From positions 1 to 20,754 of the forward strand of contig JAHJDK010000116.1 in assembly GCA_018812505.1 (NCBI GenBank): a stretch of 20,754 bases of DNA. The letters run 5' to 3'. Shown here piece by piece: positions 1 to 7,188 of this stretch. Below the pieces are notes generated by a model that saw only the letters and a program-made list of their open reading frames with translations, was not told the origin of the DNA and made no database searches. The translations under genes were made by a program, and so were the position numbers. The stretch's first letter is position 1, and each line of letters begins with the position of its first letter. Source of the DNA: Nanobdellota archaeon. GTDB lineage: Archaea > Nanobdellota > Nanobdellia > Woesearchaeales > GCA-2686295.

Positions 1-12
1 CACTTAGAAGTG
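1..12. terminator. Small inverted repeat downstream of the glycogen operon
   Basis: CACTT and AAGTG flank a two-base centre, 7 bases beyond the stop codon of the last glycogen-operon gene. It could form a short hairpin at the end of the minus-strand transcript. It lies at the window edge, so its outer part cannot be seen. The role is a guess. Confidence 0.2.
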
Positions 13-19
13 GTTAAAT

Positions 20-1807
20 CTATTTTTCTAACGCTTGATTATGCGCCTCAATATAATTGCTCACAAAATTCTTCCAATCAGCATAATTAGCAAGACTTTT
101 TGCAACAACCTTATTTTTCACTCTTTGCTCATGAGTTAAAGTCGTGAAATCATACATCGCTTTAAAAAGATCATCAACCACTTCATCCTCACTCCTGTTA
201 AACCTTTTAAGAACATAAATACCTCTACTCTTATCATTAGGATTAGGTATCTTTGTTTCTATAAATCTTCCAAAACCAGCTAAATCGGTTGTCAGAGAAG
301 CAACCCCTAAAGCAGCAGTTTCTAAAGGAGTATAACCCCAAGGCTCATAATAACTAGGAAATAATCCTAAATGACTACCAGCAATTGCATCATAGTATGA
401 AAGATTAATCATTCCATCATTACCATCCAAATATACTGGATAAAGCACTACTTTAACAAAATCAGATTCCTTATTATCCAACTCTGCAACCCTTAAAGCT
501 TTAAGTATAGAATTATTATTTTCGTCACTCATATTATGTGTTAAAACCAACGGGTTTCCACTTCTTTTGAACTGTATAAAATCTTTCTCAAGATCTTTCA
601 AAAAACTCTTTGTAAACATACTCTTAACAGAAGGAGTTTTCGAAGAAATTATATCCATAACAATATTTTTTAGAATATCTTGGGAGTGCCATTGAACATA
701 GTTCTTAATATGCCTGTAATAATTCTTGTTCTCTAAAACTTCAACCTTCACACCATTCACATCCATAGGTATCCAGAAAAAAACAGATATTGTTTTGTTA
801 CTCTTTTCTTTCCTGAGTTTCTTATTTAATCTTCCAAGGGCCTTTATCATCACATCTAAGCCCTTATTTTTAAACTCGTATCTACCAACTATGAAAAATA
901 TCAAATTATGTTCCAAATCCATATTATAATATGGGAAAAAATGGAAAGTAAGAAAATCTCTAATCTTCTCTCTGGTTAATAAGTGTTTCATAGATGTTTC
1001 TTCTATGGTTGGAAACTTTCTCATAGTCAAACCGTTATTTAGTATAACTTCTGGTTTTCTGCCCAACAACTTCTCTGCTTCAAGAGCGGTTATCTCAGAT
1101 ACTGTTGTAAAAATATCTGCTTTGTTAGCAGCTGCTTTCTCAGTCAAAAATTTATCCTTAACATCATGCTTATAAGCTTCCTGCTCTGGATTTATCTTTT
1201 CAAGTAAATTATACAAATCACCACCTGACCCTGAAATAGTTCTTCCAAGCATAGTAGCGTGTGTTGTAAATACTGTTTTGATACTTGAGTTAATCTTTTT
1301 TAAGTAGAAAATAGAGAATCCTGAAAGCCACTCATGAAAGTGCCCAACAATCTTTTTTCCTGCTAACTTAGATTCAATATGACCTAACAGCATCCCGACT
1401 GTCCAAGACCAAATCATTGGTTCTTCAAAATCCCACCTTGAAATGTATGAATCAATTTTTTCTGACATCCATAAATCTGCTTTAATATTATTCTTCAGCG
1501 CAATCATTGATTGGAAGTCAATAAGTATGGTGTTTGTAGAACCATCAACATCCCAAGTTCCATAATAACAATTAACACCTTCTTTTTTCAACTCTTCAAA
1601 AGCATTCTTGAGGAATTCTGGCGGCTCCTTATCATTAAGTTCAACCATTGCTTTTTTTGAAAAATAAGGACCTATTAAGAAATAGTTTTTATAGTGCTCC
1701 TTCATGACATAAGCTTTACTTTTTACAACAGTGTATATTCCTCCAACTTTGTTGCACACTTCCCACGATGCTTCAAATAAATAATCTGCTTTTGGTTTCA
1801 TTTTCAA
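20..1807 (-). CDS. Glycogen synthase, eukaryote-like GT3 family
   Basis: A 595-residue glycosyltransferase of the GT-B fold that should extend alpha-1,4-glucan from a nucleotide-sugar donor in the cytosol. The N-terminus carries the glycogen-synthase signature WEVCNKVGGIYTVVKSK (residues about 15-31). A HFHEWLSG motif follows near residue 156, and a C-terminal catalytic block SYYEPWGYTPLE near residue 490 holds the E-x7-E pair. These closely resemble animal/yeast GYS proteins (CAZy GT3) rather than the bacterial/archaeal GT5 GlgA type; GT3 members are also known in some bacteria. Its ATG overlaps the stop of the upstream small gene (ATGA, 1804-1807), so translation is coupled. It is the last gene of the four-gene glucan operon. 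Family assignment is strong; the donor (UDP- or ADP-glucose) cannot be told from sequence. Confidence 0.9.
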   Translation of the reverse strand: MKMKPKADYLFEASWEVCNKVGGIYTVVKSKAYVMKEHYKNYFLIGPYFSKKAMVELNDKEPPEFLKNAFEELKKEGVNCYYGTWDVDGSTNTILIDFQSMIALKNNIKADLWMSEKIDSYISRWDFEEPMIWSWTVGMLLGHIESKLAGKKIVGHFHEWLSGFSIFYLKKINSSIKTVFTTHATMLGRTISGSGGDLYNLLEKINPEQEAYKHDVKDKFLTEKAAANKADIFTTVSEITALEAEKLLGRKPEVILNNGLTMRKFPTIEETSMKHLLTREKIRDFLTFHFFPYYNMDLEHNLIFFIVGRYEFKNKGLDVMIKALGRLNKKLRKEKSNKTISVFFWIPMDVNGVKVEVLENKNYYRHIKNYVQWHSQDILKNIVMDIISSKTPSVKSMFTKSFLKDLEKDFIQFKRSGNPLVLTHNMSDENNNSILKALRVAELDNKESDFVKVVLYPVYLDGNDGMINLSYYDAIAGSHLGLFPSYYEPWGYTPLETAALGVASLTTDLAGFGRFIETKIPNPNDKSRGIYVLKRFNRSEDEVVDDLFKAMYDFTTLTHEQRVKNKVVAKSLANYADWKNFVSNYIEAHNQALEK

Positions 1808-2163
1808 ATTAACTGGCTTATCACCAACCCCAACACTATTCCTAACAACATCCCATATATAAACTCTCTTGCAATAAATCTTTTAAATTCATCAGACCCT
1901 GACAGTTCTGATTCCCTGTCTTTTATCATCTCATCAGTTATCAACTCTAAAAGGTCTTCTCTTGAAGACACTTTTTCCATCCTTTCAGCTAAATAATCCT
2001 TATGCAATATATCCCTAACCCAAACTGCAAAGTCATTCTTTTCCTTTATGTGATGAATAAAATCCTTCTCCGGAATTGAAACTATCATATCTCTTAAATC
2101 TGATAGAGTCTCAGCTTTCTTTCCATGGACTGCAAAGAAGTGTTTATGCTCCGGTAGTCTCAT
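1804..2163 (-). CDS. Small DUF5752-like protein with C-terminal membrane anchor
   Basis: A 119-residue protein. The N-terminal part (FFAVHGKKAETLSDLRDMI, then DFAVWVRDILHKDYLAERM around residues 44-62) resembles the DUF5752 family, judged from memory of the family pattern. The last ~20 residues (FIYGMLLGIVLGLVISQLI) form one hydrophobic helix, so the protein is likely tail-anchored with its body in the cytosol. An AGAGGT Shine-Dalgarno stretch sits 8-9 bases before the ATG. The gene lies 20 bases after the GH57 stop and overlaps the glycogen synthase start by 4 bases. The operon position suggests it helps localise or regulate glucan metabolism; no activity is known. Confidence 0.75.
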   Translation of the reverse strand: MRLPEHKHFFAVHGKKAETLSDLRDMIVSIPEKDFIHHIKEKNDFAVWVRDILHKDYLAERMEKVSSREDLLELITDEMIKDRESELSGSDEFKRFIAREFIYGMLLGIVLGLVISQLI

Positions 2164-2183
2164 CTCTTAAACCTCTTTTTGTT

Positions 2184-3398
2184 TTAAATTGTTTGACTAG
2201 GACTTTCTGTTATAGGTGCAATTATTTGTTCTTTTGAACCTATCCTCTTTGCCACATCATTAAGTATGTTTATATATGTAATAAAAGCTTCATAAGGACT
2301 ATCGTAAGGATTGAAATATTTGTGAACGTCTCCATCATTAAACCATTTCGTGCACATATAGTAGAAATGATCTGAAGTAGATAATTTTCTCCAATCTTCC
2401 AAAAGTTTTGGATCACCTGACTCTTTCACCTTTTTCTCAAGTTTGTAGAGCTCTTCTATAGCTGAAACCTGTATCTTGTTTCCAAGCCAAGCACTTAAAT
2501 CACGTTCAACATCCGCCCATGAAACAAAGTTATGAATATCTAATTCATCTTTTGGCTCATGAACAAGCAAATCTTTCGGGTTAACAAATTCTATTCCTTC
2601 TTTTAGCAATTCTTCAGGCAGCTTCTCTAAAAATTCGAATATCCCTGTGTCTTTCCATTGATGTTCTCCAAAAGTTTCATAATCCATAAATAAGTTTATT
2701 GTCTCTCCAGGACTTTCTTTAACCCAGTTAACAAATTTCTCCACTGTTAATGGGTGTTCTTCCCAGCTGTGTTGACTAAACCTAAAAGCTATATCATCAC
2801 TTAATTTATAGTTCTTCAGTAAAAGCTTTAAATCATTGGTTGTTTTTGCTTTATAAGTATAGTTTGGTGATCTCCATCCTAAAATATGGTCAGCTCCTTC
2901 TGTGAGTATTCCTTTATAACCCATTCCCTCAACAAAATTTGCCAGTTCATTATTAAATATTAACTCTGTATTTCTAAAGATTTTTGGATCTTGCCCAAAC
3001 AAAGATTTTATCTTGTTCGCATGCTTAAGAACTTGACTCTTAAATTCTTCTTTTGAATAAATATAAGATAATGAGTGATAATAGGTTTCTGACAAAAATT
3101 CCACATTTCCAGTATCTGCTAACTGCTTGAACAAATCCAACACTTCAGGAGCATACTTTTCAAATTGTTCTAGCGCAACTCCTGTTACACTAAAAGCTAT
3201 CTTAAACTTATCTCCATAAGTATTTATTAATTTAAGAAGTAATTTATTGGTTGGTATGTAACACTTTTTTGCAACCTTCTGCATTATTTCCTTATTATTC
3301 TTTTCATCAAAATAGTTAGAATGATTGCCTATGTCAAAAACTTTATAGTTGGCTAATCTATATGGTTGATGTACTTGAAAGTATAAACAGATTTTCAT
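2184..3398 (-). CDS. GH57 family glycoside hydrolase (alpha-amylase-like)
   Basis: A 404-residue GH57 enzyme predicted to hydrolyse or rearrange alpha-1,4-glucan, probably inside the cell because no signal peptide is visible. GH57 motifs appear in order: VHQPYR at residues 9-14, GNVEFLSE at 97-104, FRNTEL with likely nucleophile E145, FMDYETFGEH with likely acid/base D239, and a C-terminal DHFYYM-KWFNDGDVHKYFNPY block. This matches archaeal alpha-amylases of the type clustered with glycogen genes. An in-frame ATG lies 17 codons upstream at 3449, but MKICLYFQVHQP is the natural family start. That start has an AGGAG site 8 bases upstream and forms an ATGA overlap with the preceding glycosyltransferase gene (3395-3398). 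Exact specificity (alpha-amylase, 4-alpha-glucanotransferase or branching) is not resolved. Confidence 0.9.
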   Translation of the reverse strand: MKICLYFQVHQPYRLANYKVFDIGNHSNYFDEKNNKEIMQKVAKKCYIPTNKLLLKLINTYGDKFKIAFSVTGVALEQFEKYAPEVLDLFKQLADTGNVEFLSETYYHSLSYIYSKEEFKSQVLKHANKIKSLFGQDPKIFRNTELIFNNELANFVEGMGYKGILTEGADHILGWRSPNYTYKAKTTNDLKLLLKNYKLSDDIAFRFSQHSWEEHPLTVEKFVNWVKESPGETINLFMDYETFGEHQWKDTGIFEFLEKLPEELLKEGIEFVNPKDLLVHEPKDELDIHNFVSWADVERDLSAWLGNKIQVSAIEELYKLEKKVKESGDPKLLEDWRKLSTSDHFYYMCTKWFNDGDVHKYFNPYDSPYEAFITYINILNDVAKRIGSKEQIIAPITESPSQTI

Positions 3399-4609
3399 CT
3401 TATTAACTCCTGATAAACTTTCAAGCATTTCTCCGCAGGTATATCCCAACTGAACTTCTTAACCTCTAATGAACCGTGATGCTTTAATTCATTGTTAAGA
3501 GTTCTGTAGTGCACTACAGCAAGAATCTTGTTTGCAATATCTTCAACATCCCAAAAATCCACTTTTAAAACATGACTTATAACCTCGCTAACACCTGATT
3601 GTCTGGATATTATAACAGGAGTTCCTGATTTCATAGCCTCTAATGGAGTTATTCCAAAAGGTTCACTAACTGATGGCATAACGTAAACATCTGCCATATG
3701 ATATGCCCTGTTAACATCTTCTCCTTTTAAAAAGCCAGCAAACAACACATTATTTGATATTCCTAGTTCTGCTGCTCGTTCTATCATCCTTGGCTCCATA
3801 TCCCCACTTCCTGCAAACATGAATTTTATGCTGGGATCCATATCAAAAACTTTTTTTGCAGCTTCCAAGAAGTAATCAGGCCCTTTCTGCAGGGTTATTC
3901 TTCCCAAAAACAGCACTAGTTTATCAGTTGTATTTATCTTGTAGTCAGGCGATTCTTTGAATTCTACTGCGTTGTGAACAACTTCTACCTTGTCTGGTGA
4001 AACACCATAGTGTCTTACAACCATATTTTTCGTGTAGTTGCTTACTGCAAGTATGCGATCTGCTTTGTGAAATCCCATTCTTTCGATATCATAAACGTAT
4101 TGATTCAAGTTATGACCTCCTGTCCTATCAAACTCTGTTGCATGTATGTGAAGCACTAATGGTTTTCCTGATATTTCCTTCGCTTTAATTCCTGCCTGAT
4201 ATGTCATCCAGTCATGCGCATGTATTATATCAAACTCCTCTGTTGAAGCTAACAATTTTATTCTTTGACTGTATTTGTATACTTCATCAAACAAATCTCT
4301 TCCATAAAGCGTTTTTGACCCTTCATCTTTCTTCATTAATAATGATAACTCTTGATCATAAGCTTGTGATGTCAGGTAAGGCACTAATATGCTTTGAACT
4401 TTTCTAATGGTTATTTTTTTATTTTTGTAAATCTTATCTGCAACCATGAGATTTACATACTCCCCCTTAACATTGCTTGGCCCTGTTGGCATTACAAAAG
4501 TAACATGAACATTATGATGACTTAATCCTTTTGTAAGTCCAAAACAAGCAGTTCCCAGTCCTCCAGAATAGATTGGTGGAAACTCCCATCCTAACATAAG
4601 TACTCTCAT
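3395..4609 (-). CDS. GT4-type glycosyltransferase, glycogen/starch synthase-like
   Basis: A 404-residue GT-B fold glycosyltransferase and first gene of the glucan operon. Visible features: an N-terminal donor/acceptor loop WEFPPIYSGGLGT (residues 8-20), HAHDWMT at 130-136, the C-domain entry LVLFLGRITLQKGPD at 231-244, and SEPFGITPLEA with the E316-x7-E324 pair. GGLG and HAHDW resemble GT5 glycogen synthases, while the size and C-domain are GT4-like. It probably transfers glucose from a nucleotide sugar onto glucan or a primer. The ATG is preceded by a GAGGGGA Shine-Dalgarno sequence. Having two different synthase-like enzymes (this and the GT3 enzyme) in one operon is notable. Exact acceptor unknown. 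Confidence 0.85.
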   Translation of the reverse strand: MRVLMLGWEFPPIYSGGLGTACFGLTKGLSHHNVHVTFVMPTGPSNVKGEYVNLMVADKIYKNKKITIRKVQSILVPYLTSQAYDQELSLLMKKDEGSKTLYGRDLFDEVYKYSQRIKLLASTEEFDIIHAHDWMTYQAGIKAKEISGKPLVLHIHATEFDRTGGHNLNQYVYDIERMGFHKADRILAVSNYTKNMVVRHYGVSPDKVEVVHNAVEFKESPDYKINTTDKLVLFLGRITLQKGPDYFLEAAKKVFDMDPSIKFMFAGSGDMEPRMIERAAELGISNNVLFAGFLKGEDVNRAYHMADVYVMPSVSEPFGITPLEAMKSGTPVIISRQSGVSEVISHVLKVDFWDVEDIANKILAVVHYRTLNNELKHHGSLEVKKFSWDIPAEKCLKVYQELIR

Positions 4610-4633
4610 TCTCCCCTCTTTTTTTATATTTAC

Positions 4634-4744
4634 AACTACTTAATAACAGATAAATTATTCACGTTTAAATACTTTGTCATAGAAAATAAATTAGTTAATT
4701 AAGTAGTTAAGTAATTAAGTAAAAAACATAATTTAGTTAATTAA
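4634..4744. promoter_or_regulatory. Repeat-rich operator candidate between the glucan operon and the regulator gene
   Basis: Three perfectly tandem 8-mers of the form [A/G]TTAAGTA lie at 4698-4705, 4706-4713 and 4714-4721. The 11-mer ATTAAGTAGTT at 4698-4708 recurs inverted at 4634-4644, close to the predicted transcription start of the minus-strand glucan operon. The 12-mer TTAGTTAATTAA occurs twice, at 4691-4702 and 4733-4744. Such arrays often bind a transcription factor, and the neighbouring winged-helix protein is the obvious candidate. That binding is inference. Confidence 0.45.
4662..4672 (-). promoter_or_regulatory. Probable TATA box of the glucan operon
   Basis: Reading the minus strand, GTATTTAAACG resembles an archaeal TATA element. 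Transcription would begin near 4641-4645, giving a leader of about 33 bases that contains the Shine-Dalgarno site of the GT4 gene. Position and sequence fit, but the region is AT-rich, so chance matches are possible. Confidence 0.4.
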
Positions 4745-4754
4745 AATAGAAAAA

Positions 4755-4764
4755 TTTATATATG
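4755..4764 (+). promoter_or_regulatory. TATA box of the winged-helix regulator operon
   Basis: TTTATATATG is a near-consensus archaeal TATA box. Its first T lies 30 bases before the ATG at 4785, so transcription should start at or next to that codon (leaderless mRNA). An earlier ATG at 4779 would lie just upstream of the expected start site. Confidence 0.65.
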
Positions 4765-4784
4765 CACGACCACTAAACATGAAC

Positions 4785-5450
4785 ATGGTCTACGGAGAGC
4801 TCTTAACAGAATCAAGATGGAACATAATTAAAGAGCTATCAAAGGAAAAACAAACACCAACAGAGCTGGCAAAAAAAACAGGAACCAGCATAGCGAATGT
4901 AAGCCAACAACTAAGACTCTTAGAAGCATACAAACTAGTAAAAAGAGAAAAAAGAATATTTGAAAACAAACCAGGAAAACCAAAAACACTATTCTCAATC
5001 GGAAAAGAAATAATACATCTCACATACATATCAAAAGAAAAGAGTGAAAAAAAAGAATTAGAACTAGACTTCATACAGAAAGCAATCATAAACCTCTGGT
5101 TAAATGTTAATAAAGAAGACGTTTACTTCTTAGAGAAATTCTTTGTGCTAAACGAAGCACTAATAAACAAATGCCAAGCAGCAGCAATCACAAAAACGAA
5201 TCACGAACAAATAGAACTACTAATTATAACCAAAGATGTAAATGAAGTAAGAGAAAAATACAGCAACCAAACAATAACAAATCTAGAAGGAAAACACAAA
5301 AAAGTAGTATGCTGGAGCCACACAATTGAAGAAATAGAACAAGGACTAAACAACAAAGAAGAATACTATACAACCCTAACATCAAACATGAAATCATTCC
5401 TAGACAAAGAAAGCATAATGGAAAAAATAAGAGAAATAAAAGAAAAATAA
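4785..5450 (+). CDS. Winged-helix transcriptional regulator (ArsR/MarR-like HTH)
   Basis: About 221 residues. The N-terminal ~75 residues form a winged helix-turn-helix: SRWNIIKELSKEKQTPTELAK, then a recognition segment TSIANVSQQLRLLEAYKLVK, then a wing with KRIFENKPGKPKTLFSI. The C-terminal ~140 residues (KEDVYFLEKFF..., ELLIITKDVNEVREKY, VCWSHTIEEIEQGL) look like a mixed alpha/beta sensing domain that I do not recognise. TATA spacing favours the ATG at 4785 over the one at 4779. It heads a plus-strand operon with two small genes and is divergent from the glucan operon, so it may control both through the repeats between them. The coding strand is strikingly poor in T. DNA binding is confident; ligand and targets are unknown. 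Confidence 0.8.
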   Translation: MVYGELLTESRWNIIKELSKEKQTPTELAKKTGTSIANVSQQLRLLEAYKLVKREKRIFENKPGKPKTLFSIGKEIIHLTYISKEKSEKKELELDFIQKAIINLWLNVNKEDVYFLEKFFVLNEALINKCQAAAITKTNHEQIELLIITKDVNEVREKYSNQTITNLEGKHKKVVCWSHTIEEIEQGLNNKEEYYTTLTSNMKSFLDKESIMEKIREIKEK

Positions 5451-5468
5451 ACAAAAAAAACTGCAAAC

Positions 5469-5735
5469 ATGGAAAAAATAAACAAAATAATAGAAACATT
5501 CTCATATGAAGAACTAGTAAACCTAAAAAAACAATTAAAAGAAGGAAAACTAGACAACACTATTGAAAGCAAATTAGAAAGATTTAAAAATTCAAATAAA
5601 ATATGTCCAGTTTGTAATAGCCCGGTAGGAGAAGGAGGGTTATCACTCACATTTGGTCCAAACGACTTCAGGAAAATAGCACATTTTGATGGTTTTGACT
5701 GTTTGGAATACTTCCTATACAAAATAAAAAAATGA
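5469..5735 (+). CDS. Small zinc-finger-like protein, unknown function
   Basis: 88 residues. The first ~42 are charged and helical (ETFSYEELVNLKKQLKEGKL). The rest holds ICPVCNSPVGEGGLSLTFG followed by KIAHFDGFDCLEYFLYKIKK. The CPVC pair plus a later histidine and cysteine could bind one zinc ion. I recall similar small CPVC...DCLEYFL proteins in DPANN-type genomes but know no function. It starts 18 bases after the regulator stop without a clear Shine-Dalgarno site, and its stop overlaps the next ATG (ATGA, 5732-5735). Co-transcription with a regulator suggests a DNA-, RNA- or protein-binding accessory role. Confidence 0.7.
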   Translation: MEKINKIIETFSYEELVNLKKQLKEGKLDNTIESKLERFKNSNKICPVCNSPVGEGGLSLTFGPNDFRKIAHFDGFDCLEYFLYKIKK

Positions 5736-6037
5736 GTCTAATAGAAATAAAAAGGATATTTGAAAAAAGAAGATTCAATCTAATAAAAACATTAGAAAAC
5801 GGTCGAGAAGACATAGAATTATCTAAACAACACCAAATATACGGCGCAATAAAAGAACTAGAAAACATAATGAACACCCTAGAATACTACCAAGAACTAG
5901 AATCAAAAAACCACTTCGACTTAAGACTCAGCAGCGAACCAAACAAAACAATACTACAAAAGATAACCCTAAAACTCAAAAGAGATGACAAAGAAAATAA
6001 TAAAGTAATAATTAATGAACCAAACGTCTCTTCTTAA
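5732..6037 (+). CDS. Small helical protein of unknown function
   Basis: 101 residues, not recognised. The first ~65 residues are strongly helical and charged (IKRIFEKRRFNLIKTLENGRED, then IYGAIKELENIMNTLEYYQELE), probably two helices able to pair as a coiled coil. The tail (ITLKLKRDDKENNKVIINEP) is polar and may be disordered. No cysteine cluster or membrane segment is seen. It overlaps the preceding zinc-finger gene by 4 bases, implying translational coupling and possibly a complex of the two products. Confidence 0.6.
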   Translation: MSLIEIKRIFEKRRFNLIKTLENGREDIELSKQHQIYGAIKELENIMNTLEYYQELESKNHFDLRLSSEPNKTILQKITLKLKRDDKENNKVIINEPNVSS

Positions 6038-6161
6038 TTCTCATAAAAACCATTCCGCATCTACTCTCAATCTGCTTGTGAATCATAACACCATTATTAA
6101 AATTTACAAAGTTACCAAAAGTAGCCTTATTAACAGTACTCTGAAATAATATGCTTCGCAA
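6012..6161 (-). CDS. Candidate 49-residue ORF with TTG start, doubtful
   Basis: The minus strand between the kinase gene and the end of the plus-strand operon stays open for about 50 codons. A possible TTG start at 6161 has a G7 run placed like a Shine-Dalgarno site, about 6 bases upstream. The product would read LRSILFQSTVNKATFGNFVN... and end in a basic MRIKKRRLVH. A shorter version starts at an internal ATG. It overlaps the plus-strand gene tail-to-tail by 26 bases. Codon choice looks gene-like, but no family is recognised and open frames this short are common in AT-rich DNA. Confidence 0.2.
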   Translation of the reverse strand: MRSILFQSTVNKATFGNFVNFNNGVMIHKQIESRCGMVFMRIKKRRLVH

Positions 6162-6198
6162 AATAATCCCCCCCAAAACAAAGCAAATAGAGATCTAT

Positions 6199-7188
6199 TT
6201 AAAAAGCTTGTTCTAAAAAATTAAATATACTATTAACCTTCTTGACCTTTTTATTCAATATTATTCTTTTTGAAACACTAATTATCTTATCCTTAATCTC
6301 ACTCTGAACAAACTTAAAATCATCTTTTGATATCCCAACTAACTTATAAATCATGATGAAACCTATATGTTTTACAACATTCTCTTCTAATTTCCTTTTA
6401 TGCTTAAAATTTAATGAATAAATATAATTATTCCAAAAATTCAGAACAATCTTCTTATTTCTAAGATTAGGTTGATTGAAATAGTAAACAAATAAATGAC
6501 CTAATAAATATCCTACCTCAAAAGCAGGGTCTCCATAATAACTACCTTCATAATCAATCAAGCAAAATTTATTATTGTCTAAGACAAAAAAATTATTTAT
6601 CTTCAAGTCATTATGGATAAAGGTAATTTTATTCTTCCTACAATTTTGAATTAGTTCATCTCTCGCATATATCAAAGAGGAATATTTCATTGTTCTATAA
6701 TACCTGTAATCAAACTTCAATTCCTGAAACTCTTCGTTATCAAACAGAAGGGAAAGGGAGTCATTAAAGAATGATTTATTATGAATCTCAGCAAGGACTT
6801 TACCAATTTTAGAAAACACATCTGGTTTTAATCTATTTGACAACATTAAATTATCTAACCTATTATTTACTCCCAAATCTTTCATACATATAATCTTGTT
6901 TTTATCATCGAAGAAAACTATTGGGGGAGTTATTTTTTTGTCTAATATTCTGTCTAAGTAATTAATTGCATATTTCTCATAAAAGAATCTTTTTGGAGAC
7001 AACCGAATATTTTTATCAATTTTAGCTTTGTCTAAAAACTGCTTTAGAACAAAAACACCTTTTTCGGTTTTTGCGCGAAATATTCTATTAATAATTCCTC
7101 CAGAAAGCTCTTCCACTTCACATTTTTGAACATCTTCAGTCAGATTATGCTCTAACAAATATTTCTTAAGATTTTTCTTATTTAACAT
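6199..7188 (-). CDS. APH/choline-kinase-fold small-molecule kinase
   Basis: 329 residues of the aminoglycoside phosphotransferase-like kinase fold, which phosphorylates small hydroxyl compounds with ATP. A glycine-rich start (EELSGGIINRIFRAK, residues 27-40) leads to lysine K49 in FVLKQF. The catalytic Brenner motif HNDLKINN gives H192, D194 and N199, and metal-binding D212 lies in LIDYEGSYYGDPAFEVG. The early FLDKAKIDKNIRLSPKRFFYEKYA segment recalls 5-methylthioribose kinases, but true MtnK function is unproven; choline or homoserine kinase-like roles are alternatives. It overlaps the upstream HAD gene by 11 bases, so the two form a translationally coupled pair and may act on the same metabolite. 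Confidence 0.75.
   Translation of the reverse strand: MLNKKNLKKYLLEHNLTEDVQKCEVEELSGGIINRIFRAKTEKGVFVLKQFLDKAKIDKNIRLSPKRFFYEKYAINYLDRILDKKITPPIVFFDDKNKIICMKDLGVNNRLDNLMLSNRLKPDVFSKIGKVLAEIHNKSFFNDSLSLLFDNEEFQELKFDYRYYRTMKYSSLIYARDELIQNCRKNKITFIHNDLKINNFFVLDNNKFCLIDYEGSYYGDPAFEVGYLLGHLFVYYFNQPNLRNKKIVLNFWNNYIYSLNFKHKRKLEENVVKHIGFIMIYKLVGISKDDFKFVQSEIKDKIISVSKRIILNKKVKKVNSIFNFLEQAF

Noticed and set aside
4680..4745. AT-rich repeats as a replication origin or CRISPR-like array
   Set aside because: Repeats are 8-12 bp without regular spacers, and there is no Orc1/Cdc6 gene or cas gene nearby; an operator fits better.
4790..5722. Minus-strand open frames opposite the HTH and zinc-finger genes, appearing membrane-like
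   Set aside because: Their Phe/Leu/Cys-rich translations arise from the A-rich, T-poor coding strand of the real genes; no start signals.
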